NCBI GenBank assembly: GCA_022009855.1
Contig: CP091727.1
Location: 3,906,001 to 3,970,000 of the forward strand
Length of the DNA: 64,000 bases
Source of the DNA: Lentisphaeria bacterium
GTDB taxonomy: Bacteria; Verrucomicrobiota; Lentisphaeria; Victivallales; Victivallaceae
Reading direction: 5' to 3'
A program made the translations under genes and the position numbers. Of this stretch, positions 9,845 through 19,570 are shown piece by piece. Numbering within the stretch: the stretch's first letter is position 1; each line of letters begins with the position of its first letter. A model generated the notes under the pieces. The model saw only the letters and a program-made list of their open reading frames with translations, was not told the DNA's origin and searched no databases.

Positions 9845-12800
9845 TCACTCTTTCACCAGCTCATATACCGCAACCGCGCCGTGCGGCGTGATGTTTTCTG
9901 CGGTGAAATGAAGCTGCCCGTTCCGGCTGGTCGTCTTGACTTCAAACAGGCGTTTGCCGTTGAAGGCGCAGGCGAAGAGTTTCATCTTCCCGGTGGTGCG
10001 AAGAGAAATTTCGGCCTTTCCGCGGCGCATGAGCAGCGGTGTCGTACCGTAACGCTCCAGAACGGACATCGAGGGGTTGGAGAATTTCATCCCGGTATTC
10101 TGCAAACTGGTCAGGTGCAGAATCAGGATGCGTCCGCTTTCGGCGAGCGTTTTTCCGTCCGGGCGGCGACGAGAACCGCCGCGAAGGCGTGCTGGTTGGT
10201 CACCGAAGCAAACACCCCGTTCTGACGGACTCCGGGCGGCGCGACAAAACCTTCACTGCACGCGGTTACGGCTCGGAAACTCTTTTCCCGGCGATTCAGC
10301 ACCAGTTCTCCGGTCGAGCTGGTGAATCGCTGTTGTTTCTCATCATATTCCGATGGAGTAACCGCGCCGCTCTTGAGCAACTCGCCGAATGTTTCGGTGA
10401 TCGATCGGCAGACGATTACCGGCGACTTCGCGTTGATCTTCTCCGGCACGGAGGTCAGAATTGCCCGGGTTCCCGCGGGCAGGGCGGAGGTGGAAAAAAA
10501 CGGTTCCGGTTCTGCCGATCAATCCGATGCGGTTGACCAGACGGGAGTAATAGCGGGGATATCCCCGGCGGTTCAGGGCATCCGGACTCACGTAAAACGG
10601 GTAACTGGTCCGGGAGACCGCCACGTCGCCGCGCAGGGAAGAAGAGCGCTCCCGCCCGTTCGGAAAGCAGTCGCAGCGGATCGTTGGCGATGTCGAAAAA
10701 GCACAGATGGCTCTCTCCGTGACGCACCTTTTCCGGCGTCCAGGAGTAATCGAACCGGCAAAGTTGACCGTAGTCCTGCAATGCCGCGTAGGCGCCGGTC
10801 AGAAACGCCCCCTCGACGGAGAACTGATTCGGGAACGCATAGTCCCACTCCGTAATCGCGAACGGCTTGCCGAAGAGGCGGCCGGCGAAGATGGCGGAAA
10901 CCGCTCCGGCATAATTCGGGATCGCGCTTTCCGGATTGACCGCGGCGGGCAGACGCCAGTTGGGCCCCAGAAACTGCGGATGCGCCCAGTAGGAGTGAAC
11001 GTCGACGAAATCAAGGTTGTTCCGCAGCAGAGCGGAGGGAATGTCGTTGATGTAGTTGAGATCGGTCAGCGGCACCTTTACGCCGAGATCGCGCATGAAG
11101 CGGGAAAGGTGCCGCCAGCCGCGCAGATACACTTCGCTCAGAAAACGCTGATACTGTTGATTTCTGTCGGCGGCCGCGACCGCAATCTTTTCCCGCTTCA
11201 GATATTTTTCGAATTCCTTCTCGTAGAGAGCGCGGGCGAAAGAGGAGTTGCGGAGCACCTGCGTGAGGGTGTCTTCATTGATCAGACTGATCGTGATGAT
11301 GGCCGGATCCTCCTTCCACGCCAGACCGGTGTACGGGTTGACGTGATTGAGCAGATTGGCGGAAAAGGTCTCCAGATTCTTCATCACGTTCGCATTGATG
11401 AAGGCCAGCGCCTTGAATTCGGTCGGAGAAAGGGCGCGGTCGGGATACTCCGGGATTTCGCCCTTTTCCAGCGTCCTTGCGGTGAAAAGGTCGAGCGTCG
11501 TGTAGATGCCCCGCCTGCTGCACTCGGCGAGCTGGTAGTCCAGCCGGTCCAGCTTTTCCGGATCAAGGGAGGTGGACGTGCCGTTTTCCCGCTTCACCAG
11601 AAGGTTGTCGAAGTGGTGAAGACGGATCAGATTGTAGCCGGTGGCGGCGAATTCATCCGCCATCCGTCTTGTCAGCGCATGATCCATGAAATTCGTATTG
11701 CCGATGTTGTTGATTCCATAGAATCGGGCCGGCTGCCCCGGCTGTTTCTCGAATTCAAAATGATTGCCGGAAACCTTCAGAAATCCGTATTTTCCGGCCG
11801 GTTTGTGCAGCAGGTCGGAAAAATCAATGATGCTGCCCGGAAGGATCTCCTTGAGATTTCGAATCGGTTTCCAGTCGATGTTCGCCCTGGCGACGACCGG
11901 CCCCCGGATTTCGGGTACGATGTCCTCTTCCGCAACCGTCATGGCGGCGATCATCCAGACGGCGTCTCCGTCACTGTGAAACGTAATCTGCCGGATCGGG
12001 GCGCCGGAAAGCTTGAATTTCGACGCATACAGACAGACGGAGGAGCTGTCGTTTTCGCCGCGCCAGACCGCGACGCCTTCGCGGAGCTCCCGGGGATTCC
12101 AGAAGTTGGCGGTGTGGATCCCGCTGACGACGGGCAGAATATCCTGTGTCCCGTTCTCATAGCGGACCGTGATGTTCCCCACCGGCGTCTCCTTCACCGG
12201 TTCCCAGCCGAGCGCATTCAAAAGGTACAGGTAGCGCCCGCTTTTGCCGTTGACCGGGACCGATGCTTCGATCGGCAGTTCCGGTCTGGCCTTCCCTTTC
12301 AGAGCGATGCAGGTCCGGCCGTGATTTGCCGCGTGATCCAGAAGGAGAAAATCGAGTCCGCCCCATTTCTGCTTCCCGGCGGGGAGCATGCGCAGATCGT
12401 TGCCCGGCCCCTGATCGTTCCAGCTTCCCTGCCGATCGTCGGCACGGTCATCCCGGAACGCCCGGTTCGCCGCCGCGGAGATATCCAGCGGCGTGGATTC
12501 ATAGGGGCGGTAACTCATTCTGCATGCAAGGCCGGCCTGTTTCACTTTGCCGGAACCGCCGGAGAACAGCAGCCGGAGTCCGCAGGATTGGCGCTTGTAT
12601 CTCCGGTTGTCCAGCAGTTGCGCGGAGAAAATTCCGGAAATATTCAGAACTCCTCCATTCAGGGGGACTTCGACGGTATTTACCTTGTTTTTCGCCCAGA
12701 TCCGGTGCTGGGCATTGGAGGTGTCCCATGTTTCGCCGAACAGAACTTTTTTCCCGTTCAGCAGAATGGGACGTTGTTTCAATACTTCGAACGGCAGTTC

Positions 12801-13144
12801 CGCGGTGAGCACCAGACTCTCGGTTTCGATGCCGTCGGCGTTGGAGAGTTCCAGTTTCAGTTCCGCTTCATTTTCCGCCGGGAGTTTCACCGATTCCTTA
12901 TAGGAGAAACTGCCGCCATGCCTGGAACGTTCCGTTCCGCTGCGTGCCGCCCTCTCCCGGGAAGGTGACGTTTCCGGAATTTTGCACGGTTCCGTTCTTC
13001 CAGCCGCGTCCCCAGTGATAGAGCCGGAACGGAATCTCTTCAACCCGGATCACGCATCCGGGATTGACGAAATGGCGCTCTCTTTTCCGATCACCGCCAG
13101 TGCGGCCAGAAAAGCGAGGACGATTGCTGTTTTTTACTTGACAT
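9845..13144 (-). CDS. Very large secreted clan GH-A glycosidase, about 1,090 residues
   Basis: After the start at 13144 (RBS GAAAGG) comes a hydrophobic signal segment, then about 400 residues of beta-rich, probably carbohydrate-binding sequence. A TIM barrel follows, beginning near FYGINNIGN and continuing through YNLIRLHHFDN. The acid/base Glu is probably in SLINEDT and the nucleophile in AITEWDYAFP, and a C-terminal beta domain ends the protein. At least six frame changes are needed (near 13130, 13070, 12920, 10650, 10490 and 10110), but the 11-13 kb core is one uninterrupted frame of over 700 residues. It lies 25 bp downstream of the pseudopilin gene in the same operon. Substrate unknown; length and layout match the large cellulase-type proteins common in Lentisphaerae. 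Confidence 0.7.
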
Positions 13145-13169
13145 GCACAAACCCTTTCTCGGAGGCAGG

Positions 13170-13885
13170 TTAATTCAGAAACACCGGAACACAATCCTTG
13201 CGGCGGATATACCAGATTTCATTTTTTTCGTAAGTCGGGCGGAACGAGGCGGCATGTCCATCGAAGAAAACCGTGTTGACCCCTGCGTCGTTGTGCCGCA
13301 TGTATCCGACGTACTTTGAATTGTCCGGAACCGGTTGCGGCGAATCCCCTCTGCCTTCATACTGCACGCTTTCAACGGCGTAGGCAGGTTGCCACAGACC
13401 GGAGTCCTTCATACGGTTTGCATCCATCAGAAGCGCCCGGGCGGAGGGGGAGATTTTTTCTTTCCTTGATAAGAAAGTTTATAACTGGTCTCGTGGGACG
13501 CATATTTCCCCCAGAGAAGCATGCCGAAGACGGAAGTTTGATCTCCCCAGACACTGTTCTGGAACGAAAACTCCCGGAAGGATGCCGGGCAGAAACCGCT
13601 TCGCAGACTTTTCGTATAGCCTCCATGCCAGAGGACGCCGAACCAGGTCCGATATTCTCCGTTGCTCTGCAGATCCCTCGGTTTGGTGAACATGTCTCTG
13701 TTGTCCTGCGCATAGCTCAGCTGCAACATGCCGCATTGTTTCAGATTGCTGAGGCAGCTGATGCTTTGGCTCTTCTCTCTGGCCTTGTTCAAGGCGGGCA
13801 AAAGAAGCGCGGCAAGAATGGCAATGATCGCAATAACAATTAACAACTCAATCAATGTAAATCCGGCAACTCTTTTCTTCCACAT
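13170..13885 (-). CDS. Pseudopilin-like protein (prepilin N-terminus, DG-type C-terminus)
   Basis: About 238 residues. It starts with a short basic leader, MWKKRVAG, then FTLIELLIVIAIIAIL, the class III signal cleaved after Gly by a prepilin peptidase, then LPALNKAREK. The C-terminal region carries HNDAGVNTVFFDG, a variant of the H-X9-DG motif of planctomycete and Lentisphaerae pseudopilin-like proteins. AAGGA precedes the start at 13885. One frame change lies near 13460 in an A/C-rich run. It is placed between the GntR-type regulator (stop at 13900) and the large glycosidase, so it is expected to be co-expressed with polysaccharide degradation. A membrane-anchored periplasmic role is likely; its actual job is not known. 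Confidence 0.85.
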
Positions 13886-13899
13886 GGCATGTTCCTTTC

Positions 13900-14939
13900 T
13901 TACAGTTGTTTGATGACTTTGAAATCGACCCATTGGTGCGTTTCCTCCATTTTCTTCTCCCGCATGGCGGATTGCAGCATACGAACAGCAGCTTCTGCGA
14001 CCTGATCGAAATCGATCTGATAGACATATCCGCGGAACTCCGGATTGACGGAAGCGGCGAGGGAGTTGCAGATCAACCGGCACTCGTTTTCCACGTCGAT
14101 GTGCATCTCCTGCATCAGGTGGAAGATCTCGTTCCGGATCAGATTGGGGTGGTTGAACACCGCATCCACCGGAACGCCCAGTTCGATGATATTGCGGAGA
14201 GCATCCAGATTCTGGTGTTTCAGAAACAGTTTGTCGTTGAGAGGAATTCCCGCCTCCTCGTAGGCGCGGCGGAATCCCTCTTACCTGCCGGAGCCATGGG
14301 CCGTAATTCCCCATGAAGACCGGGTGTTTTTCTCCCTTCGGCGATCAGCAGTTTCGCGCAGTCATACCCGGCTTTTTCCAGATTGATGGCTACGCCCGGG
14401 AAGCCGTCGTACACCTCGCCGGTCGTGACGACGGGAGTGCTGGTCTCGGCGGTGAGCAGCCGCAGCGCCGAGAGCCTCTTTTCATCCGGCTGTTCCCAGA
14501 TGACGGCGTCGAGATTCCTGCTTTCCACGGCGGATTTGATCTCTTCCGGAGAGGTGCCTTCGGCGGTCGCCAGCTGGACAATCGCCGGCAGCAGTGTGAC
14601 TTTTTTCATCAGGGCGGCCGCCACGTGGGCATCGTATGTGGAAAGATGTGTGCCGTGTCCGTCCCGGAAAAAGATACCGATCACCGGAAAGCGTTCCCCG
14701 AATTGATGCTCCATGAATTTTGCCGGATTGGTGAAGGTGCCGACCCCTTTGCGACCGATCACATATCCCTCGGCGGTCAGCTCCTTCATCGCCTTGCTGA
14801 CCGTCTGGCGGCAGACGCCGAACTTCTCCGCCAGTTCAAGAATCGTCGGAATCTGCACAGACTGCCCGTTGGATTTGAAGATCAGCCCGTGAACGTACTG
14901 CCTGATCTTCCTGTATTCCGATGTTGGATTTTCCTGCAT
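13900..14939 (-). CDS. GntR-type transcription factor with LacI-like sugar-sensing domain
   Basis: About 346 residues. The N-terminus has a winged helix (IPTILELAEKFGVCRQTVSKAMKEL at roughly residues 30-55, quoted here only as position, with key segment CRQTVSKAM). It is followed by a periplasmic-binding-protein-like effector domain (FPVIGIFF, VAINLEKAGYDCAKLLI, DAVFNHPN). This is the architecture of the AraR/GntR-LacI hybrid group, which sense sugars. AGAAGGAAG precedes the start at 14939. Frame changes near 14335 and 14280 interrupt the effector domain. It is the first gene of the glycosidase operon behind a near-consensus promoter, so it probably controls its own operon. Confidence 0.8.
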
Positions 14940-14991
14940 TGCCACTTCCTTCTGTAGGCATTTGATAGGCATTTTGCGGCATCTGTTAGAT

Positions 14992-15020
14992 ATTATACTT
15001 CGGACTCCCTCTGTTGTCAA
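14992..15020 (-). promoter_or_regulatory. Consensus promoter of the first carbohydrate operon
   Basis: On the minus strand a perfect TTGACA and a perfect TATAAT are separated by 17 bp, 53 bp upstream of the regulator start. Such strength suggests that repression is the main control. Confidence 0.85.
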
Positions 15021-15126
15021 GTGATTCTTATGGAAAAAATGAATTTTTCCTCCGGACCGGGAGGCTCTCTTCGCTTTGCCGCGAGGTGACAATGCCCGGA
15101 ACTCCCCTGTCGGAAGACAAGAGGAA

Positions 15127-16035
15127 TCACTCATCCGCCGGCGCGGAAGGGAACTCTTTCAACAGCCGGCTGAGAAAGATCTCCGAGGCGCTGGAGAAGA
15201 TCTGATATTTTTTCCAGATGATGACCAGTTCGGATTCCACCCGGGGAGTCAGCGGGCGGGAAGCAGAGACCGCTGTGTGCCGTGGTATTGATGGTCTTGT
15301 CGAGACCGATGGCGTAGCCGAGACCTGCTTCGACCATCTGCGCGGCATTGTAGATGAGATTGTAGGTGGCGACTACGTTCCATTGGGAGAAGGATTTGCC
15401 GAACCATTCCGGGTAACCGCTTTTGCCGGTTCCCTGTTGCGGAATCTGCCGGGAACAGATCAACGGCAGACCGCGCAGATCGTCATATCCGATGGCTCGT
15501 TTTGCCGCCAGGGGACTGTCTTTGCGCATGATGACGCCCCAGAGATCCTTGAACGGCAGCTTGAGGTAGTCATATTTGGAGATGTTGACCGGCTGGATCA
15601 GAACGCCGAAATCCAATATTCCCTTGTCGACCAGCTCTTCGATCTCCTCCGATTTCCCGCTGCGGAGATGATAGCGGATGCCGGGATATTCTTCATGCAG
15701 TTCCCGGAAGATGCGTGCGATCTGCTTCATCGCGTCAGTTTCTCCGCTGCCGATGTGAATATCGCCGCGCAGGGCCGACCCCATGGAACGGAATTCCGCC
15801 TCCGTTTTTGGATGATCTCCATGACATCTTCCGCCCGTTTGCGGAAGAGTTTCCCCTCCGGCGTCAGGGTGATATGCCGGTTGCTGCGGATCAGAAGTTT
15901 CTGTCCCAGCTCCTCTTCGAGCTCCTGCAGCTGGCGGGAGAGGGTCGGCTGGGTGACGTGAAGAAAGCGGGCTGCGCCGAGAATGGAGCCTTCGCGCGCC
16001 GTCGCCAGAAAATAACGTAATACTCTGAGTTCCAT
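15127..16035 (-). CDS. LysR-family transcriptional regulator
   Basis: About 302 residues. The N-terminal helix-turn-helix reads RYFLATAREGSILGAARF through HVTQPTLSRQLQELE (residues 7-45), the LysR signature, followed by a two-lobed effector domain (GDIHIGSGET, DFGVLI, LWGVIMRKDSPLA). AAAGGAGAA precedes the start at 16035. Frame changes lie near 15820 and 15265. It is divergent to the DMT transporter, and a T-N11-A operator sits in the shared region, so it likely controls the transporter and itself. The effector is unknown. Confidence 0.88.
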
Positions 16036-16063
16036 CGATGAGTTCTCCTTTGTCATCGATGGA

Positions 16064-16092
16064 AGTATACTCCGTTTTGTTATACCTGTCAA
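16064..16092 (-). promoter_or_regulatory. Promoter of the lysR gene
   Basis: On the minus strand TTGACA and TATACT are separated by 17 bp, 29 bp before the start. Confidence 0.8.
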
Positions 16093-16098
16093 GCATAA
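16080..16098. promoter_or_regulatory. Candidate LysR operator TTAT-N11-ATAA
   Basis: The inverted repeat TTAT and ATAA is separated by exactly 11 bp, the classical LysR box, and overlaps the -35 box of lysR at 16087-16092, which fits autorepression. Confidence 0.55.
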
Positions 16099-16118
16099 CA
16101 GATGCAGAAAATAAGTAT

Positions 16119-16147
16119 TTGTCGTTTGAAAAAAGCTGTTGTATATT
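16119..16147 (+). promoter_or_regulatory. Promoter of the DMT transporter gene
   Basis: TTGTCG and TATATT are separated by 17 bp. The leader to the start at 16283 is about 130 nt. Confidence 0.6.
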
Positions 16148-16282
16148 GTGCAAAAGAAAACGTTCTGCGTCCGCCTTCCTCCGGCGAGGAGGGCGAGGAA
16201 GGGGGGGAGGCGGGAACGTTGTCCGGCCCCTGAACTCCCCGGAAAATCGGTGAGGGCTGGAAGAAATTCCTGGAGAGTCATC

Positions 16283-17190
16283 ATGTTGATCGGAGTTGTC
16301 GGCGGGCTCTGCTCCGCACTGCTGCAGTCGGGTTCGTATGTATTTTCCCGTGTTTTCATACACAGGCACCGGGGATCTTTTACGCTGGTGGTGTTTTCGC
16401 AGCTGATTATGGGGGGTGTTCGGGGCGTTGACCATTCCGCTGATGATGCCGTTCACCCGATATCCGGGAACTTGGAACTTTGCCCTGTTGATGCTGTTGT
16501 GCGTGCTTTCGTTTGTCGCCGGACAGTACGGTTTTTTTCAAACGCTTCGTGAGGTGGAAGCGTCGCGTCTCTCCTCGCTTCTGGGGCTGAAGATCGTCAT
16601 ACTGGCGTTTTTCACCATGCTGTTGACGCGGACGCCGCTGCATTTCCTGCAGTGGATTGCGGTTATTCTCTGCTCCGTCGCGGCGATCGGCATGAATTTT
16701 ACCGGTGGACGGATCTCCTGGAGGGCGGCTTTCTGGCTGACATTCATGCTGGTGACCTATTCGATCTGTGATATGATCGAAGCGGAACTGATTCTGCAGA
16801 TGCGCGGAAGTTCTCTGATTGCCGATTCCACCGCCGTTGCCGGATTGATGTATTTCATTCTTGGGATTCTGACGCTTCCCTGTCTGTTGAAGTGTCGGTT
16901 CCGTCTTTCGCTGTGCAAAGATGCGCTGCCCTACGCTCTGACCTGGTATTGTGCGATCATTCTTCTTTTTCTCTGTTACGGTTCGATCGGTGCGGTTTTC
17001 GGGAACATCATTCAGGCAAGCAGGGGGGATCATTTCGGTTCTGCTCGGTGTGTGGCTGCTCCATTGCGGATACGAACATCTGGAGCCTCGTGTGGGCCGC
17101 AAGGCGTGGTGCCGGCGGTTCCTGATGGCGGTAGTGATGATCTGCTCCATGTGCCTCTATTCCTACGCCAGGACGCTGACAGGGGAATAG
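16283..17190 (+). CDS. DMT/EamA-type membrane transporter
   Basis: About 302 residues with nine to ten hydrophobic segments, for example FALLMLLCVLSFVAGQYGFF, IVILAFFTMLLT, WIAVILCSVAAIGM and FWLTFMLVTYSICDMI, in the two-fold repeat typical of drug/metabolite transporters. CTGGAGAG precedes the ATG at 16283. Frame changes occur near 16412, in a GGGGGG run, and near 17025, in a GGGGGG run. The substrate is unknown; control by the divergent LysR regulator is likely. Confidence 0.75.
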
Positions 17191-17361
17191 GTTTCGACAG
17201 AAAAGCGGACGGGCACACGCTCCAGTTCGATTTCGCGACTCCGGCGGGCAGGCAATAGACGACGTCCGGGAAGTGATGGCCAGATGGCGTTTGCGGAACT
17301 GCTGTTCTGCCGCGGCAGTTGACGGGCCGGCACGGGGACGCTGGTCATGAACCTGCCGAAC

Positions 17362-18234
17362 TTACATCTTCATCATTCGCCGATATTCCCGGGGAGAGAC
17401 ACCGGAGAGCGCCTTGAACTTGCGACTGAAATGAAATGCATCGCTGTAGCGGAGTTTTGCGGCGATTTCCGCCATGGTCATTTCAGACGAGTTGAGCAGG
17501 ACTGCTGCGCGGCGGAAGCGCTCCTGTTCCCGATAATGCCCGGGTGACATTCCTGTAAGTTGTTTGAAGAGGGCCAGAAAACGGGAGGTGGAAAGGTTGA
17601 CCATTCCGGCAAGTGCAGCAGTCGATGGCGGTTCGGTGCAGCTTTGCAGGTGATTGAGTGCCGGCAGCATCCGGATAAGATCTTTCCTGTGGACCGTTCC
17701 GGCGTCTCTGATCCTGCCGAAACGGAGCAATTCCAGCACCAGACTGTTGCCGGTCAACTGGAGCTGCACTGATTCCAGCAAATTCATATTGCGGGGTTGG
17801 CGAAGCAGTTCCCGGATCAGCCCGGCAATTCGTTCTGCTTTGGCTGCCGGGATCAGGTTGGGCATGTCATAGAAGGTGAAAATCTCCAGATTCCCCGTAA
17901 TGAAGGCGTTGAAATGGAGCCAGCTGGAATGGTAGGCGCGAGGACCGTCGCAGGAAAATCGATGTGACAGCCCGGCGGGGATGAACGTGATGTCGCCGTT
18001 TTGGCAGCAGATGGGCGGCTGATCGACCAGTTCGATGAGAGCGCTGGTTCCCGCCGGCATTTCGGAGAGGCAACAGACGTTGACCGGAATCGTCCGCCAT
18101 CCGAGCCGGTGAGGTATTTTGACTTCCGTCACTTTCCCTTCCAGAAAACTGAAGTGTACGGTCAGGGGCAGGGGATGTTTCGAACATTCATCATCCCATG
18201 ATGCCCGAAATGACATTTCAGTAATATTGTTCAT
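17362..18234 (-). CDS. AraC-family transcriptional regulator
   Basis: About 290 residues in a single intact frame. A cupin-like sensing domain (DITFIPAGLSHRF near residues 78-90, SSWLHFNAF) is followed by two helix-turn-helix motifs in the C-terminal 100 residues (AALAGMVNLSTSRFLALFK and AEIAAKLRYSDAFHFSRKF), ending SPREYRRM, the AraC signature. The start is the ATG at 18234, weakly supported by AGGA at about -11, or the ATG at 18255. It is divergent to the SMR/pseudopilin/GH10 operon and is its likely activator, probably responding to a xylan-type oligosaccharide; the ligand is inference. Confidence 0.9.
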   Translation of the reverse strand: MNNITEMSFRASWDDECSKHPLPLTVHFSFLEGKVTEVKIPHRLGWRTIPVNVCCLSEMPAGTSALIELVDQPPICCQNGDITFIPAGLSHRFSCDGPRAYHSSWLHFNAFITGNLEIFTFYDMPNLIPAAKAERIAGLIRELLRQPRNMNLLESVQLQLTGNSLVLELLRFGRIRDAGTVHRKDLIRMLPALNHLQSCTEPPSTAALAGMVNLSTSRFLALFKQLTGMSPGHYREQERFRRAAVLLNSSEMTMAEIAAKLRYSDAFHFSRKFKALSGVSPREYRRMMKM

Positions 18235-18254
18235 GTTTTTGGTAATCCTGTCCA

Positions 18255-18283
18255 TTGCGGTTCCGGCTGAGTCACAGTATAAT
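18255..18283 (+). promoter_or_regulatory. Promoter of the SMR-pseudopilin-GH10 operon
   Basis: TTGCGG and a perfect TATAAT are separated by 17 bp. The same AT-rich core (TATTATTATACT on the minus strand) can serve the divergent araC promoter, with TTGAAA at about 18301-18306 as its -35 box. Confidence 0.65.
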
Positions 18284-18318
18284 AATACTCGTGGATCGAA
18301 AATTTTCAAGGAGTTGTA

Positions 18319-18638
18319 ATGACGGCGCTGAATCTAATTCTTTTCTTCGCCTTTCAGGTCATTGCCGCGTTGCTCTTCAAGTGGAGCGGATCACCGTCCG
18401 GGCACTATTGGGGCGGTTTCGTCGGCGGCAATCTGTTCGGTGTCACCAGTATCGTCATGCTGATCAATCTCTACCGCGTCTGGCCGGCAGGGGTGGTGCT
18501 GGGAGTCGCCACCGGGGGGCTTTCCTTCTCAATCAGCTGGCGATGTTCGCCGTCTACCGGGAATCTTTGACACTGGGCGGCTGGTGTGGAATCGCCATGA
18601 TTTTGGCCGGAATTCTGCTGGTGTCTTTTGCCAAATAA
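18319..18638 (+). CDS. Small four-helix transporter, SMR/EmrE-like
   Basis: About 106 residues with four hydrophobic segments: LNLILFFAFQVIAALLFKW, FGVTSIVMLINLYRVW, VVLGVATGG plus AFLLNQLAMFAVY, and WCGIAMILAGILLVSF. The final GIxLILAGILLV-like helix and the overall size are those of small multidrug resistance or half-size DMT proteins. AAGGAG precedes the ATG at 18319. A frame change lies near 18522 in a GGGGGG run. It is the first gene of a carbohydrate operon, so a sugar or sugar-derived substrate is possible. I do not see the conserved Glu of EmrE in helix one. Confidence 0.6.
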
Positions 18639-18711
18639 GATGGATGTCACATCATTTAACAGAATAATGAATGATCCGGTCTGCCGGGCGGAGAAAGGAA
18701 GTGAGGATCCC

Positions 18712-19557
18712 ATGAGGTTGAGAAATTCAGTGATATGGTTGAGGGGCGGCAGAGAACGTGGTCCGGCGGATGAGGCATGTTTTTTCACTCTTATCGAACT
18801 GCTCATCGTAATCGCGATCATCGCCATTCTTGCCGCGATGCTGCTGCCCGCCCTGAACAAGGCACGGGAGAAAGGCAAAGCCATCGCCTGCGCGGCGAAT
18901 CTGAAAACGCTCGGAATGGGCGAAGCGCTTTATTCACAGGAGAACGGCGACTATATTGTTCCAACGCAGATGAACGGCAAATGGTGGTGGGAGATTCTCA
19001 CCGGCTATCCGGATGCGAAAGGAAACCGCAAAGGGCCCGCTTACGGTGGAATCACCCACCGGCGCAATCAGACTGTCGGTCCGCTGGCCTGTCCTGCGGA
19101 ACCGCTGCCGTTTTCTCTCTATGACGGAATCGGCGTCAAGGACGTCTCCTACGGCCAGACCCATTATGGAACCAACTCCATTCTGCACGGCGGAGTGAGC
19201 AATCAGTTCATCAAGAAGAGCTCGATGGTGTATTCGGCAAGTTCCGCCATCTCATTCGGCGACAACAACCGCTGCTTTGAAGTTTATTTCAACTATGTGC
19301 AGTTCGTTTCGTTTCGTCACGGCGGTGGCAGGATTCCCGAAACTCCAGCGTCCGACTTCGCCTTGTCCAGGCCGGGACGGGCCAATCTGCTGTATGCCGA
19401 CGGGCGGGTATCCTCCGCCGATTATCAGACACTGCTGAACGTGCCGGCCAATGACCGGATGGATGCGGCGAAGTCGAGCGGCGAACTGCTGAAATACAGC
19501 AAGCCCGCCCGGGCGCTGATCAACGGATTCTACGCTATGCGTGGCGGAATATTGTAA
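18712..19557 (+). CDS. Pseudopilin-like protein with atypical leader
   Basis: The gene is intact, 281 residues. The prepilin-type segment FTLIELLIVIAIIAIL begins near residue 26 and is followed by LPALNKAREKGKAIACAANLK. The residue before the cleavage Phe is Phe (context EACFFTLIE) rather than the Gly that prepilin peptidases normally need, and the leader is long (about 25 residues). The C-terminal part has GRANLLYADGRVSS, the DG motif of the family. AAGGAAGTGAGG precedes the ATG at 18712. It lies between the small transporter and a secreted GH10 enzyme, repeating the arrangement of the other pseudopilin gene in this window. Confidence 0.85.
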   Translation: MRLRNSVIWLRGGRERGPADEACFFTLIELLIVIAIIAILAAMLLPALNKAREKGKAIACAANLKTLGMGEALYSQENGDYIVPTQMNGKWWWEILTGYPDAKGNRKGPAYGGITHRRNQTVGPLACPAEPLPFSLYDGIGVKDVSYGQTHYGTNSILHGGVSNQFIKKSSMVYSASSAISFGDNNRCFEVYFNYVQFVSFRHGGGRIPETPASDFALSRPGRANLLYADGRVSSADYQTLLNVPANDRMDAAKSSGELLKYSKPARALINGFYAMRGGIL

Positions 19558-19570
19558 GAGGAGGACGGCG

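Noticed and set aside
17191..17361. Possible remnant of a glycosidase C-terminus on the minus strand
   Set aside because: A faint resemblance (DVVYCLPAG and IELERVPV-like pieces in two frames) to the end of the fragment at 22.7 kb was noticed, but it is too short to support a feature. No terminator or other element is seen in this stretch.
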